A stretch of 64,000 bases of DNA from Desulfovibrio sp. JC022 (GTDB lineage Bacteria; Desulfobacterota; Desulfovibrionia; Desulfovibrionales; Desulfovibrionaceae), in the NCBI RefSeq assembly GCF_010470665.1, contig NZ_VOPZ01000013.1, forward strand, positions 21,530 to 85,529. Reading direction: 5' to 3'. Made by a program: the position numbers and the translations under genes. The notes below the pieces were generated by a model, which ran no database searches, had not been told where the DNA came from, and saw only the letters and a list, made by a program, of their open reading frames with translations. Positions 18,476 to 27,566 of this stretch are shown here, piece by piece (positions within the stretch are counted from its first letter, which is position 1; each line of letters opens with the position of its first letter).

Positions 18476-19188
18476 TGAACTAAAACCGCCTGCCCAGTAA
18501 TAGCGGCTCCACAGGTTTCAAAATGATCTTCAATTACAGGGCTGCCTTGAGTGAAATATTGTTCGATACTATCAGTAATTTCTAAGAAAGCGTCTACAAC
18601 GACAGGATCGAACTGGCTCCCGGAGCAGGATTTTATCTCTTCCACAATCTGTCCAAATTCAATGGCCTGCCTATAAGGACGATTGCTGGCCATAGCTGAA
18701 AGCGTGTCAGCTACAGCTATTATCAGTGCTCCGAAAGGAATCTGTTCCCCTTTCAGGCCATGCGGGTACCCTCCGCCGTCATACCGCTCATGGTGATGCA
18801 AAATAATTCCGGTAATATGGTCCAAACCGGAAACCGAAGCTACAGGCTTTACTATATCCGCACCGATAGTCGGGTGCTGTTTGACGGCTTCATATTCTTC
18901 ATCAGTCAACCTGCCCTCTTTTTTCAAAATTGAATCAGGAAGGCCTATTTTGCCGATATCATGCAGATGACCTGCAATATGTAATAGCTCGCAATCCCTT
19001 TCAGGCAGCCCTAATTGCACACCTAAAGCTTGTGAGACAACCGCCACCTCTTCAGAATGTGAACAGGTATAATGATCCTTGGCATCAATTGCATTTCCCA
19101 ATGACTCTGCAAATTGATGAACAGTCATACTCGCAACACTGTTGTCGCGCCTTTTTTTTCTAGTAAAAAAATTTATTATCTTTCTCAT
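18469..19188 (-). CDS. HD-GYP domain protein, probable c-di-GMP phosphodiesterase
   Basis: 239 aa, almost entirely an HD-GYP domain: HLHDIGKIGLPD (HD pair), KQHPTIGADIV, HHHERYDGGGYPHGLKGEQIP (the GYP element) and ADTLSAMASNRPYR. Members hydrolyse cyclic di-GMP. The N-terminus is short and basic with no sensor domain, so partners or localisation would set its input. GGTGAG precedes the ATG. The gene stands convergent with the permease, seven bases of overlap. Confidence 0.9.
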   Translation of the reverse strand: MRKIINFFTRKKRRDNSVASMTVHQFAESLGNAIDAKDHYTCSHSEEVAVVSQALGVQLGLPERDCELLHIAGHLHDIGKIGLPDSILKKEGRLTDEEYEAVKQHPTIGADIVKPVASVSGLDHITGIILHHHERYDGGGYPHGLKGEQIPFGALIIAVADTLSAMASNRPYRQAIEFGQIVEEIKSCSGSQFDPVVVDAFLEITDSIEQYFTQGSPVIEDHFETCGAAITGQAVLVHQ

Positions 19189-19479
19189 AGCTCACCATCA
19201 ATATTGATATATGAATTAATTGTATTCCTGAGTGGAAATCTATTTTAATCGAAAATGATTGTCAATTGCATTTACGTTAAATTTTTAGTTTAAAATATAA
19301 TGAGTTAGAATTCATTTATAAATTTCAATAAAATATGAATATTTAAAGGACAACTCAGTTAAAAAACCAGACATCTGCCTGAAATCTTGTTAGTTTTCAC
19401 TAAATCGTAACATTTAAGACACAGTAAAAAATCATTCGGGACATAGATTGCCTTCAACAAAGTCGAGGAGGACTCCTGA

Positions 19480-21918
19480 ATGTCTCTGAAATTAAAACTA
19501 ATTACTTTTTGCGTTGCTATCGGTCTTATCCCACTGATTTTAATTGGCACTTTAAGTGTCAACATGGCCTCTAAAGCTCTTTCCCAGCAAGCATTCGGAC
19601 AACTCGAATCCGTACGTGACGCTAAAAAGAAAAATCTTCAAGATCTAGTAGATAAGTGGTTTCAGGAAGTTCAACTCTTCTCTAACGTAAAAGAAGTCTA
19701 TAATGCTGTTGGATTAATCGGTGAGTATGCCATGGAATATGAAATTTCAGGCAACCCCTTAGATGTTACATCAGAAGAATATAATGAAGTACACCAATAC
19801 GCAGCCACTCCATTTATCCCCTTTGTGGAAAACCTCGGCTACGATGATGCCCTTCTTATCAACGATTATGGTCGGGTTCTTTTTTCTATTAAAAAAGAAA
19901 GAGACCTCGGTGCTGACCTGAAAAAGGGGCAATACAAGAATTCGAATCTTGCCCGTGCTTTTAAAAAAGCAGTTAAAGGCGAAATTGTATTTGCCGACTT
20001 TGAACCTTACGCACCCATGGGTGGAACTCCGGTAGCTTTTGTCTGCGCACCTGTTCATTCCCATGCTGGAGATATTCAAGGGGTAGTCGCCCTGCGAATT
20101 CCACTCACGGAAATCAATTCCATCATGACCCTTCGTTCAGGTATGGGAAAAACAGGTGAATCCTACCTCGTGGGCCCGGACTTCCTGATGCGCTCAGATT
20201 CTGAGCTTAGTCCAGAGTATCGGACAGTTCAAAACTCTTTCAAAAATCAAGCTAAGGGCAAAATCGATTCCGAAGCAGTTCAATTAGCCTTGAAAGATAA
20301 AAGCGGCACAGCACTGATAGAAAGTGCAAACGGCATTGAACAGCTGACAGCATATACTCCCATCAAAATCGGCAAAACAAGCTGGGCACTTATATCTGAA
20401 ATCCACAAAGAGGAAGCTTTTCAGGCTGTAACAACTCTCAGAATATTTGCCCTGATAATATCGGCAGTCACAGCCGTAATTGTTCTACTTGTAACTCTGA
20501 TTTTCCTGCGCCGCTCAATCCTTGGCCCTCTTGAAAGAATCGAAAAATTTGTTACCTCCATTGCCGGAGGTGATTTCAAGGCCACGCTTAAAGGAAAATT
20601 CAAAAGTGAGATCAAAAATCTTGCTGATGGAATTCAGGTAATGGTCGGGGAGCTTAAAAATAAACTGGGTTTTTCCCAAGGCATGCTGGACGGCATGACT
20701 GTCCCCTGCCTGATCTCAGACACTAACGCCAAAATATCCTACCTGAACCAGCCGCTCTGCGAATTACTTGAAAGCGGAAAATCCTGTGAAAGCTGGATAG
20801 GCCGCCCGGTTAAAGAACTTTTGCAGGCTCCTCCCGGAGAAAAGGGAATTCTGACCCGTTGCCTGGATGAAAAACAATCCATTGTTAACGTTGAACGCTG
20901 CTGGAAAACAAAAAAAAATAATTACCGGAACGTGCGCATCGACGCGGCTCCACTCTACGACCTTGATAACAAACTCATTGGTGGATTCGCTGTAATAGTT
21001 GATCTTAGCAATATGAAAGCCAAGGAAAAACAGATTAATGATCAGTACAAAATCATGGTGGAAATAACCGAGAAAGCAAAGAGCATTTCTAAATACCTGA
21101 CCAAAGGCGCATCCGAAATAGAAACTCAGGTGGATCAGGTTTCTTCCAACACAGAAAAGCAATTTGACCGAATTGAATGTTCATCTCAGGCAATCACTGA
21201 AATGAACCAGACCCTCCTGAACTCAGTTACCAACGCGGAAAATGCGGCAAAGCAGGCTAAGCAGACCCGCTTGCACGCAGAAGAAGGCATGCAGACCATG
21301 ACCGAAACAAGTGTCGCCATCAACCAACTGCAATCCCTTTCTGACACCGTAAAAGAAAATATGCACCGACTCGGCGAACAAAGTCAGTCAATCGGCGGTA
21401 TAATCGGGGTAATCAATGATATCGCCGACCAGACCAATCTTCTGGCCCTGAATGCCGCAATTGAAGCCGCCCGTGCAGGTGAAGCTGGACGCGGATTCGC
21501 GGTTGTGGCGGATGAAGTCCGCAAGCTGGCGGAAAAAACAATGCAATCTACAAGAGAAGTCGAAAATGCAATCAAAAATATCCAAGGCTCCGCGCAATCT
21601 AATATCGAAAACACCGACCAGACAGTGGAAGCAGTAAAGCACGCCGGCGGACTGGTAGGAAAATCCGTGCAGGCATTTCAGGAGATATCAAGCATGTCCG
21701 TGGATACAGCCACTGAAATTGAAAGAATTGCTCAAGCCACGGACCAGCAATCTGAAGCCCACGACCAGATTCATAAAAGTGTGGAAGAACTTAAAAAATT
21801 GGCCGGGGATACCAAATCCGATATGCAGAAATCCACAGAATCGACAACTTCACTAGCTAGAACAGCACATGAATTGGAAAAGCTGATTGAACGACTCAGT
21901 GATGCTGCCGGACTCTAG
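19480..21918 (+). CDS. Methyl-accepting chemotaxis protein (dCache-HAMP-PAS-MA)
   Basis: 812 aa. A short N-terminal segment leads into TM1 (~8-28), a periplasmic Cache-type sensor (~40-310), TM2 (~322-343), HAMP (~345-397), a PAS domain (~405-520) and a long cytoplasmic signalling domain with the hairpin tip [22 protein letters not shown]. It should signal to CheA/CheW. The combination of an external Cache and an internal PAS suggests it reads both a small molecule and an internal redox or energy cue; the ligands are unknown. GAGGAGG precedes the ATG. Confidence 0.93.
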   Translation: MSLKLKLITFCVAIGLIPLILIGTLSVNMASKALSQQAFGQLESVRDAKKKNLQDLVDKWFQEVQLFSNVKEVYNAVGLIGEYAMEYEISGNPLDVTSEEYNEVHQYAATPFIPFVENLGYDDALLINDYGRVLFSIKKERDLGADLKKGQYKNSNLARAFKKAVKGEIVFADFEPYAPMGGTPVAFVCAPVHSHAGDIQGVVALRIPLTEINSIMTLRSGMGKTGESYLVGPDFLMRSDSELSPEYRTVQNSFKNQAKGKIDSEAVQLALKDKSGTALIESANGIEQLTAYTPIKIGKTSWALISEIHKEEAFQAVTTLRIFALIISAVTAVIVLLVTLIFLRRSILGPLERIEKFVTSIAGGDFKATLKGKFKSEIKNLADGIQVMVGELKNKLGFSQGMLDGMTVPCLISDTNAKISYLNQPLCELLESGKSCESWIGRPVKELLQAPPGEKGILTRCLDEKQSIVNVERCWKTKKNNYRNVRIDAAPLYDLDNKLIGGFAVIVDLSNMKAKEKQINDQYKIMVEITEKAKSISKYLTKGASEIETQVDQVSSNTEKQFDRIECSSQAITEMNQTLLNSVTNAENAAKQAKQTRLHAEEGMQTMTETSVAINQLQSLSDTVKENMHRLGEQSQSIGGIIGVINDIADQTNLLALNAAIEAARAGEAGRGFAVVADEVRKLAEKTMQSTREVENAIKNIQGSAQSNIENTDQTVEAVKHAGGLVGKSVQAFQEISSMSVDTATEIERIAQATDQQSEAHDQIHKSVEELKKLAGDTKSDMQKSTESTTSLARTAHELEKLIERLSDAAGL

Positions 21919-21940
21919 CCTTTAACAATTCAGGTAAATA

Positions 21941-21981
21941 AAAATGCGCCCTGCTCCATCACGGAACAAGGCGCATTTTTT
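21941..21981 (+). terminator. Terminator after the chemoreceptor gene
   Basis: The stem AAAATGCGCC / GGCGCATTTT carries an inner CTTGTTCC-like arm pairing and ends in six T residues. Confidence 0.85.
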
Positions 21982-22002
21982 GATCATATATAAAACGAAA
22001 AA

Positions 22003-22647
22003 TTAATCCGGTTTCATACTTTCCATTATAGCTTCAAGGCGGCAGGCTTCGCTTGCCAGAATATCCTCATCAAGCTTCTGTTCGGTAACTTTGAAAGGCT
22101 CACCAAGCAAAACTTTGCAAGGCATAAATGGCTTGGGCAGTTCAAATCTGTCCCATGATCTCTCAAAAACTATCGGATTGGAAGGATAAGCCCGCATGGG
22201 AATGATGGAAGCACCGGTCTTTTGCGCAATTGCCAGAATCCCCGGTTTAACCTCATGGCGCGGCCCTTTGGGACCATCCATAGTAATCGCTCCGACCTTA
22301 CCTTTTTTGCGCATAATCCGAGCCACACCGAGCATGGCTTTCAAGCCGCCACGAGTGGATGAACCACGGGCAACATCATAACCGATACGCTCCAGCACTT
22401 CGGTGATGATCTGACCATCCTTGCTGTCACTGGCCATGGTCACCAGCGGTATTTTTTTTAGAAAACCAAGACCGATCAAGCTGAACAATTCGTTATGCCA
22501 CAGGGCCAACATAAGCGGCCTGCCCTGTTCATGCAGACTGATGACATTCTCATATCCATCAATATCAAAGCGCATGGAGCGCACCCACCAGCGATACAGA
22601 AAGGCCACCTGCGGCGCGAAGATGACTGGATCGACCTTTATCTTCAT
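22003..22647 (-). CDS. DUF374 lysophospholipid acyltransferase-like protein
   Basis: 214 aa, DUF374 family of the LPLAT superfamily. The catalytic-type HX4-5D region is represented by ALWHNELFSL and the later MDGPKGPRHEVKPGI is the family's signature block. Members are thought to acylate lipid A or related envelope lipids at the inner membrane. It lies two bases after the MsbA-like exporter gene, so the two are co-transcribed, which fits a role in lipid A/LPS assembly. Exact substrate is inferred only. Confidence 0.85.
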   Translation of the reverse strand: MKIKVDPVIFAPQVAFLYRWWVRSMRFDIDGYENVISLHEQGRPLMLALWHNELFSLIGLGFLKKIPLVTMASDSKDGQIITEVLERIGYDVARGSSTRGGLKAMLGVARIMRKKGKVGAITMDGPKGPRHEVKPGILAIAQKTGASIIPMRAYPSNPIVFERSWDRFELPKPFMPCKVLLGEPFKVTEQKLDEDILASEACRLEAIMESMKPD

Positions 22648-22649
22648 AA

Positions 22650-24413
22650 CTATGAATTATCCTGAAACTGCATGTTGTAAAGTTTTATGTACAGCGGACA
22701 TTTTTTCAAAAGTTCCTTGTGGCTACCTTTGGAAACAATTTTACCTTTTTCCATAACCACAATCACATCAGCGGACAGCACAGTGGAAAGTCTGTGCGCG
22801 ATAACAATGCTGGTCCTGTCCTTCATGAGATTTTCAAGGGCCATCTGCACAATGCGTTCAGCTTCGGTATCAAGGGCACTGGTAGCCTCGTCAAGGATAA
22901 GCAGCGGCGGATTCTTGAGCAGAGCGCGGGCAATAGTCAAACGTTGCTTCTGCCCGCCGGAAAGCCTTACCCCACGTTCGCCGACCATGGTTTCATAGCC
23001 TTCAGGAAGTTTTTCGATGAACTCATGAGCAAAAGCATTCTTGGCACTCTGCTGAACACTTTCAAGAGCTGCATCCTGGCTCACGTAGGCAATATTGTCA
23101 CGCACGGTAGCATTAAAAAGGAAAGTTTCCTGCGAAACCATACCGATATTCAAACGCAGGGACTTCAAGCTATAGTCACTTACCTGCCGGCCGTTAATCT
23201 TAATCACACCCTGCTTGGCATCGTAGAAACGGGGAATAAGATTAACCAAAGTGGTCTTACCGGAACCGCTGGGACCGACAATAGCTATCTTCTGCCCGGC
23301 TTTAACATCGAGATTGATGTTATCCAACACTGGAGATTCGGAAGACGGATAACTGAAGGTCAGATTCTTAATTTCCAGTTTTTTAAAATCCTGTTCCAGT
23401 TCAGTCACACCGCCCTGCTCTACATTAATCTTCGGCGAATCAAGAATCTCAAAAACCCTTTCCGCCCCGGCAAGTGCGCGCTGGATGGTATGGTTGGAGG
23501 TATTCATCTTCTTGATCGGTTCATAAAGCATGACCAGCGCGGCAATAAAAGAAAAGAAAGTACCCGGTGTGGAATGACCGTCAATAACCTGCGCTCCGCC
23601 GTACCAGAGGACAAGGCCGATTCCGAAGGCTCCGACGATTTCCATGATCCTGGAAGAAAGCTCACTGTTCAGGACTTCTTTAATAGCGATCCTGACCAGA
23701 CGCCCATTTTCCTGCTCAAATCTACCTGTCTCAAGCTTCTCATTGGCAAAAGCCTTGATGACCTTCACTCCACTGAAAGACTCCTGCAAGAGGGCGTTAA
23801 TGTCGGAAATTTTACTCTGGTTCTTACGGCCCAGCTTACGCAGTTTTCTCCCGAAATAAAAAAACGGGAAAATCGCCAGCGGCAATACCAGCACCGCAAA
23901 GGCAGCCAGATAAGGATCACGATAAAAAACCAGACCAATCAGGCAGATGATAGTAAAAGCCTCACGGATCATCATAATAAAAGAAGGTAGGCTGGCCCGG
24001 ATTTCAATAACGTCGTTCAAGATACGGGACATAAGCATGCCCACCTGACTTTCTTCAAAGAAATTCATGGGCAAACAGATAATCTTGTTAAAAAGATCAT
24101 TTCTGAGTTGCTCAAGCACCAGCAGTCCGGCACTGTTCATCAGGTAGGTCTGTAAAAACCTGAACACACCTTTAATCAGCATGACAGCAACAAAGGCTAT
24201 GGGCACCAGTGTCAGTGCCTCGCGGTCTTTGTTGATAAAGATATCATCCATGGCCGGCTGGATCAGATAAGCTGTTGCAGCAGTTGCGGCTGCAACGATT
24301 GCCATGGAAATAAAAGCAATGATTATCCTGAACTTATAGGGTCCAAAATATGAAAGACATCTCTTGATGAGATGTTTGTTTTTCAGATAGCTGTATTTTC
24401 CGCCTTTAGGCAA
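22650..24413 (-). CDS. msbA: MsbA-like lipid exporter, ABC transporter fused permease/ATPase
   Basis: 587 aa. About six transmembrane helices in the first ~320 residues, then an ATPase domain with GPSGSGKTTL (Walker A), LSGGQKQR (signature) and PLLILDEATSALD (Walker B). It belongs to the group that flips lipid A-core or other lipids; operon partnership with a DUF374 acyltransferase supports that. The start is TTG at 24413, with AAGGAG at ideal spacing. Confidence 0.88.
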   Translation of the reverse strand: MPKGGKYSYLKNKHLIKRCLSYFGPYKFRIIIAFISMAIVAAATAATAYLIQPAMDDIFINKDREALTLVPIAFVAVMLIKGVFRFLQTYLMNSAGLLVLEQLRNDLFNKIICLPMNFFEESQVGMLMSRILNDVIEIRASLPSFIMMIREAFTIICLIGLVFYRDPYLAAFAVLVLPLAIFPFFYFGRKLRKLGRKNQSKISDINALLQESFSGVKVIKAFANEKLETGRFEQENGRLVRIAIKEVLNSELSSRIMEIVGAFGIGLVLWYGGAQVIDGHSTPGTFFSFIAALVMLYEPIKKMNTSNHTIQRALAGAERVFEILDSPKINVEQGGVTELEQDFKKLEIKNLTFSYPSSESPVLDNINLDVKAGQKIAIVGPSGSGKTTLVNLIPRFYDAKQGVIKINGRQVSDYSLKSLRLNIGMVSQETFLFNATVRDNIAYVSQDAALESVQQSAKNAFAHEFIEKLPEGYETMVGERGVRLSGGQKQRLTIARALLKNPPLLILDEATSALDTEAERIVQMALENLMKDRTSIVIAHRLSTVLSADVIVVMEKGKIVSKGSHKELLKKCPLYIKLYNMQFQDNS

Positions 24414-24599
24414 ATTAGACTCCTTTATTGTGGCTGAACGCCGATTGCGCTATTTCCTTACTTCTCATTGGCGGCAATCGCAAGTGTCTATTCCATACAG
24501 ATAGATTTAACTGATGACTTACCTTTCTTTTCATTGGATTAATCAATTTGACCGCAAAACATTGGCTGTTATCTTAATTCAATTAGAAGGAGAATTTAA

Positions 24600-25220
24600 A
24601 TGTCAGTTAAAATAGATTGTAAAGGGCTCCCCTGCCCGCAGCCCGTAATCAAATGCAAAAACGCAATAGAATCCGAGAATCCAGCCAAAATTAAAATCAC
24701 GGTAGACAACGAGGCCGCCAAAGAAAACGTATCCCGGTTCATGACGACCAAAGGATATGAAGTCAGCGTCAAGGAAAAGGACAATCTTTTCGTAGTTAAG
24801 GGAAAAAAAGATATTACTTCTGAATCTCCCGCTGAATGCGAAGTCTGTCAGGTTATGAATGACGATGAAATCGCTAACGTAGGCAGCAAAACGCTTGTGT
24901 TCCTGAACAGCGAATTTCTTGGCAATGGTGATGACAAACTAGGTGCCAGTCTGATGTTCAACTTTATTTCCACCTTACCTGAACTTGACGGTTCATTGTG
25001 GCGGATCATTATGGTCAACGGTGCAGTCAAGCTTGCAACTGAAGGCAGCAAATGCCTTGAGAAGCTTCAAGAGCTTGAAGAAGCAGGTGTTTCTATTCTT
25101 GTATGCGGTACCTGTCTCGACCATTTCGACCTGCTCGATAAAAAACAAGTAGGTGAAACAACAAACATGCTCGACGTAGTCACCAGCATGCAGCTTGCCA
25201 GCAAAGTAATTAAGGCTTAA
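24600..25220 (+). CDS. yedF: Selenium-metabolism protein YedF (TusA-DsrE-type)
   Basis: 206 aa. The N-terminal ~75 residues are a TusA/SirA-like fold with the CPQP motif (KGLPCPQPV, Cys at 11). The C-terminal half is DsrE-like and contains CGTCLDHF. This fusion is known as sulfurtransferase-like selenium metabolism protein YedF and usually occurs in selenium-using genomes, which fits Sec-containing formate dehydrogenases in this lineage. Its biochemical step is not settled. AAGGAG precedes the ATG; the next gene follows after 10 bases. Confidence 0.9.
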   Translation: MSVKIDCKGLPCPQPVIKCKNAIESENPAKIKITVDNEAAKENVSRFMTTKGYEVSVKEKDNLFVVKGKKDITSESPAECEVCQVMNDDEIANVGSKTLVFLNSEFLGNGDDKLGASLMFNFISTLPELDGSLWRIIMVNGAVKLATEGSKCLEKLQELEEAGVSILVCGTCLDHFDLLDKKQVGETTNMLDVVTSMQLASKVIKA

Positions 25221-25230
25221 GAAAGCCGAC

Positions 25231-25986
25231 ATGACCGACAAAAAAACTATCAGATTAAATAAATATATTGCTTCCGCAGGAATTTCTTCTAGGCGTGGAG
25301 CCGACGAACTCGTCCAAAAAGGCAAAGTTAAAATCAATGGTAAAACCGCTGACTCTCCCGGAATTCAGGTAGATCCTGAAAATGATCTCGTCGAGGTAAG
25401 CGGCAAACCGATACAGCATGACCAAAAAGCAGACGATCTTTACATCATGCTGCACAAAACCGTTGAAACAGTGACTACTGCCAGAGATCCGCAAGGCCGG
25501 AAAACTGTTATGGACCTGCTGCCTTCAGGGATTGTCAAACGCCGTGTATTTTCTGTAGGAAGACTTGATTTTTACTCTGAAGGAATGCTTTTGATGACCA
25601 CGGACGGTGAACTTTGCAACCGCATGACTCACCCCAAATGGCATCTGCCCAAAGTCTATCACGTGACCATACGCGGTACGCTTTCCGAACGGGAAATATC
25701 CATCATGGAAGCCGGAATGTTCCTTGCGGACGGAGACGAACTCCTTGCTCCGGTACAGGTTAAAACCATTAGTAAAGTGGGCGAAACCACCAAATACGAA
25801 ATGGTGCTTCATCAAGGGATCAATCGTCAGATCAGACGTATGTTTGATGAATACAACAAAACCATCCTGCGCCTGAAAAGAGTCCGTCAAGGTCGCGTGG
25901 AACTGGGCGATCTCAAGCCCGGAGAATGGCGCGAACTAAGCGCAAAAGAACTGGCTTTGCTTAAAAAAGATTTGAAAATAAAATAG
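25231..25986 (+). CDS. rRNA pseudouridine synthase, RsuA/RluB-E family
   Basis: 251 aa. An S4 RNA-binding domain (IRLNKYIASAGISSRRGADELV, shown in part) precedes the catalytic domain with VGRLDFYSEGMLLMTTDG, where the Asp is the catalytic residue of the family, and the C-terminal GINRQIRRMFDE. It isomerises a uridine in ribosomal RNA; which one (RluB, RluE or RsuA type) is not decided by sequence alone, though length fits RluB. Probably co-transcribed with yedF. Confidence 0.92.
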   Translation: MTDKKTIRLNKYIASAGISSRRGADELVQKGKVKINGKTADSPGIQVDPENDLVEVSGKPIQHDQKADDLYIMLHKTVETVTTARDPQGRKTVMDLLPSGIVKRRVFSVGRLDFYSEGMLLMTTDGELCNRMTHPKWHLPKVYHVTIRGTLSEREISIMEAGMFLADGDELLAPVQVKTISKVGETTKYEMVLHQGINRQIRRMFDEYNKTILRLKRVRQGRVELGDLKPGEWRELSAKELALLKKDLKIK

Positions 25987-25988
25987 GA

Positions 25989-26040
25989 ATGCCTCCGGCG
26001 GCTTAAAACCTTTTAGTAAGGCTTCGCCGTTTTTAATGGC
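25989..26040 (+). repeat. Interspersed GCCTCCGGCGG repeat, short copy 2
   Basis: Only the two ends of the unit are present: GCCTCCGGCGGC followed directly by TTAAAACCTTTTAGTAAGGCTTCGCC. The central hairpin found in copies 1, 3 and 4 is missing. It starts three bases after the pseudouridine synthase stop. Confidence 0.7.
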
Positions 26041-26057
26041 ATACCAGCGTAAATTAA

Positions 26058-26092
26058 AAAGACCCAGATTTGATGATCAAATCTGGGTCTTT
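26058..26092. terminator. Bidirectional terminator between rluB-like gene and lolA
   Basis: A 16-bp perfect stem (AAAGACCCAGATTTGA / TCAAATCTGGGTCTTT) with a three-base loop sits between convergent genes. Confidence 0.9.
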
Positions 26093-26113
26093 AAATTTTG
26101 TACTAATTTTAAA

Positions 26114-26758
26114 CTACTTAATTTTCGTATTATCTTCCACATCCACACCTTCCGGCGGGATGAACTGGAATATTGAATCATCCACTTCAGGGTCAATTTC
26201 AATGTTACTCATGGCAACCTCATTGCCGTTGCCGTAGAAATCAACAACCAGAATCTTACTCATCATTTTCCGCTCAGGATCAATCCACGCAAAGGCCAGA
26301 ACCATACCGGTTTCAGGTTCAAGAGGCAGCAGCTTGAGCTTGATCAGTCCATTATCATCACCCTGATTTTCGACCACAAAATCCTCTTCGAGCTTTGCCT
26401 GCCCGGAGATGAATTTGATCATGGTTTTGGAGTTAAAAAGCTGCTTGGTGCGGTACTTAAGAGCCAATTTGTCTTCGGGAAAGTAATCCCAGACAATTGA
26501 TTCACCAACAATAAGCAGTTCCGGTTCCGGCTTTACTGATTCCCAGCGCAGCAGTGAAGGCTGTTTAAAAATAATTTTACCGGAACGGATATCCTGTTCC
26601 TTGCTTGCGGCATTGGTCAAAGTCTGGGTAAAGTCCGCACTGAAAGTTTTAATTGAATCGTATGTTTTCTGAATCTCGGCAGTAAGTTCATCAGCAACCG
26701 CTACAGAGCTGAAAGAAAGCAGGACCGAGACAACAAGTATTAAAATCCTGAATCGCAT
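26114..26758 (-). CDS. lolA: Outer-membrane lipoprotein carrier protein LolA
   Basis: 214 aa from the ATG at 26758, chosen because GAGGAG precedes it and a signal peptide starts there (MRFRILILVVS...VAVA). The mature protein has the LolA pattern: YDSIKTFSADFTQTL, then GKIIFKQPSLLRWE. LolA shuttles lipoproteins from the LolCDE complex to the outer membrane through the periplasm. It is divergent from and close to the next gene, with 60 bases between starts. Confidence 0.92.
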   Translation of the reverse strand: MRFRILILVVSVLLSFSSVAVADELTAEIQKTYDSIKTFSADFTQTLTNAASKEQDIRSGKIIFKQPSLLRWESVKPEPELLIVGESIVWDYFPEDKLALKYRTKQLFNSKTMIKFISGQAKLEEDFVVENQGDDNGLIKLKLLPLEPETGMVLAFAWIDPERKMMSKILVVDFYGNGNEVAMSNIEIDPEVDDSIFQFIPPEGVDVEDNTKIK

Positions 26759-26818
26759 TATTCTCCTCGTGAATTCGGGTTCATCTACAAAAACTGTCTT
26801 AACCCTTTTGGATTGATT

Positions 26819-27286
26819 ATGAAAGTACAACCTGTATCACAAATTTCCCGCCGACTCATCGAAGCCGAGTTATACGGCGAACTTTATGAAACCATGACCG
26901 AACAATTCGGCAAAGAAAAAGCCCTGCAAATCATAACCGAAAACCTGCAAAAATCGGCCCGCAAGTCCGGGCAGGCATTTGCCGCATCCGTAGACACGCC
27001 TAATCTCGAACATTTCTCAACAGTAGTCGAAATATGGGAAAAAGGGGATGCCATCGAAGTCGCTGATGTTTCCATCAACGACAATGAACTGACTGTAAAA
27101 GTTAGTCGCTGCCGTTATCAGGAGTCCTACCGCGAAATGGGCTTACCCGAAGAACTCTGCACCCTGCTCTCCTGTTCCCGAGACGAACCTTTCGCCAAAG
27201 GCTACAGCGACAAGCTAAGCATGGTCCGCGAAACAACACTAGCCGAAGGCGGAGACTGTTGTCCTTTTAAATTTGTTTGGAAATAG
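26819..27286 (+). CDS. L-2-amino-thiazoline-4-carboxylic acid hydrolase family protein
   Basis: 155 aa from the ATG at 26819; a TTG two codons earlier is also possible and no strong ribosome site is seen for either. The protein matches the ATC-hydrolase family of small cytoplasmic proteins with a Cys-rich C-terminal half (CRYQESYREMG, LLSCSRDE, GGDCCPFKF). The name comes from one studied bacterial enzyme; in anaerobes the family has no proven function. Immediately followed by an interspersed repeat. Confidence 0.78.
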   Translation: MKVQPVSQISRRLIEAELYGELYETMTEQFGKEKALQIITENLQKSARKSGQAFAASVDTPNLEHFSTVVEIWEKGDAIEVADVSINDNELTVKVSRCRYQESYREMGLPEELCTLLSCSRDEPFAKGYSDKLSMVRETTLAEGGDCCPFKFVWK

Positions 27287-27394
27287 CCTCCGGCGGGTCT
27301 GCCGACAGCCTCTCCGAGGGCCAGAGAAACTTTTTGGAAAAAGTTTCTCTGGACTCTTCAAAAACTTTTAACAAGCTTCGCATACAGTGCATCA
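27286..27394 (+). repeat. Interspersed GCCTCCGGCGG hairpin repeat, copy 3
   Basis: Same unit as copy 1, starting at the stop codon of the preceding gene. Its hairpin is CCAGAGAAACTTTTT / AAAAAGTTTCTCTGG, different in sequence from copy 1 but still perfectly paired, then CAAAAACTTTTAACAAGCTTCGC. Confidence 0.8.
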
Positions 27395-27413
27395 AACCGT
27401 CTCTAAACAATTA

Positions 27414-27442
27414 AACCGCAATATTTTCAAAATATTGCGGTT
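27414..27442. terminator. Bidirectional terminator between the convergent genes
   Basis: A 14-bp perfect stem (AACCGCAATATTTT / AAAATATTGCGGTT) with one unpaired base lies between repeat copies 3 and 4. Confidence 0.85.
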
Positions 27443-27469
27443 GTTCTCTTTATGTCGTCTTTTCAAGTT

Positions 27470-27563
27470 ATATGCGAAGCATACTGAAAGGTTTTGAAAG
27501 GGATGGGGTCTGGGGAAGGGAAAACTTTTGCAAAAGTTTTCCCTTCCCCAGCCGCCGGAGGCT
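27470..27563 (-). repeat. Interspersed GCCTCCGGCGG hairpin repeat, copy 4 (inverted)
   Basis: The same unit read on the minus strand, starting just after the ftsK stop. The hairpin is CTGGGGAAGGGAAAACTTTTG / CAAAAGTTTTCCCTTCCCCAG (as arms), again with different but complementary bases compared with copies 1 and 3. Both convergent genes here therefore end in one copy each. Confidence 0.8.
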
Positions 27564-27566
27564 TTC

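Noticed and set aside
22719..23990. 423-codon frame antisense to the MsbA-like gene
   Set aside because: Shadow of the exporter coding sequence; the opposite strand carries all ABC motifs.
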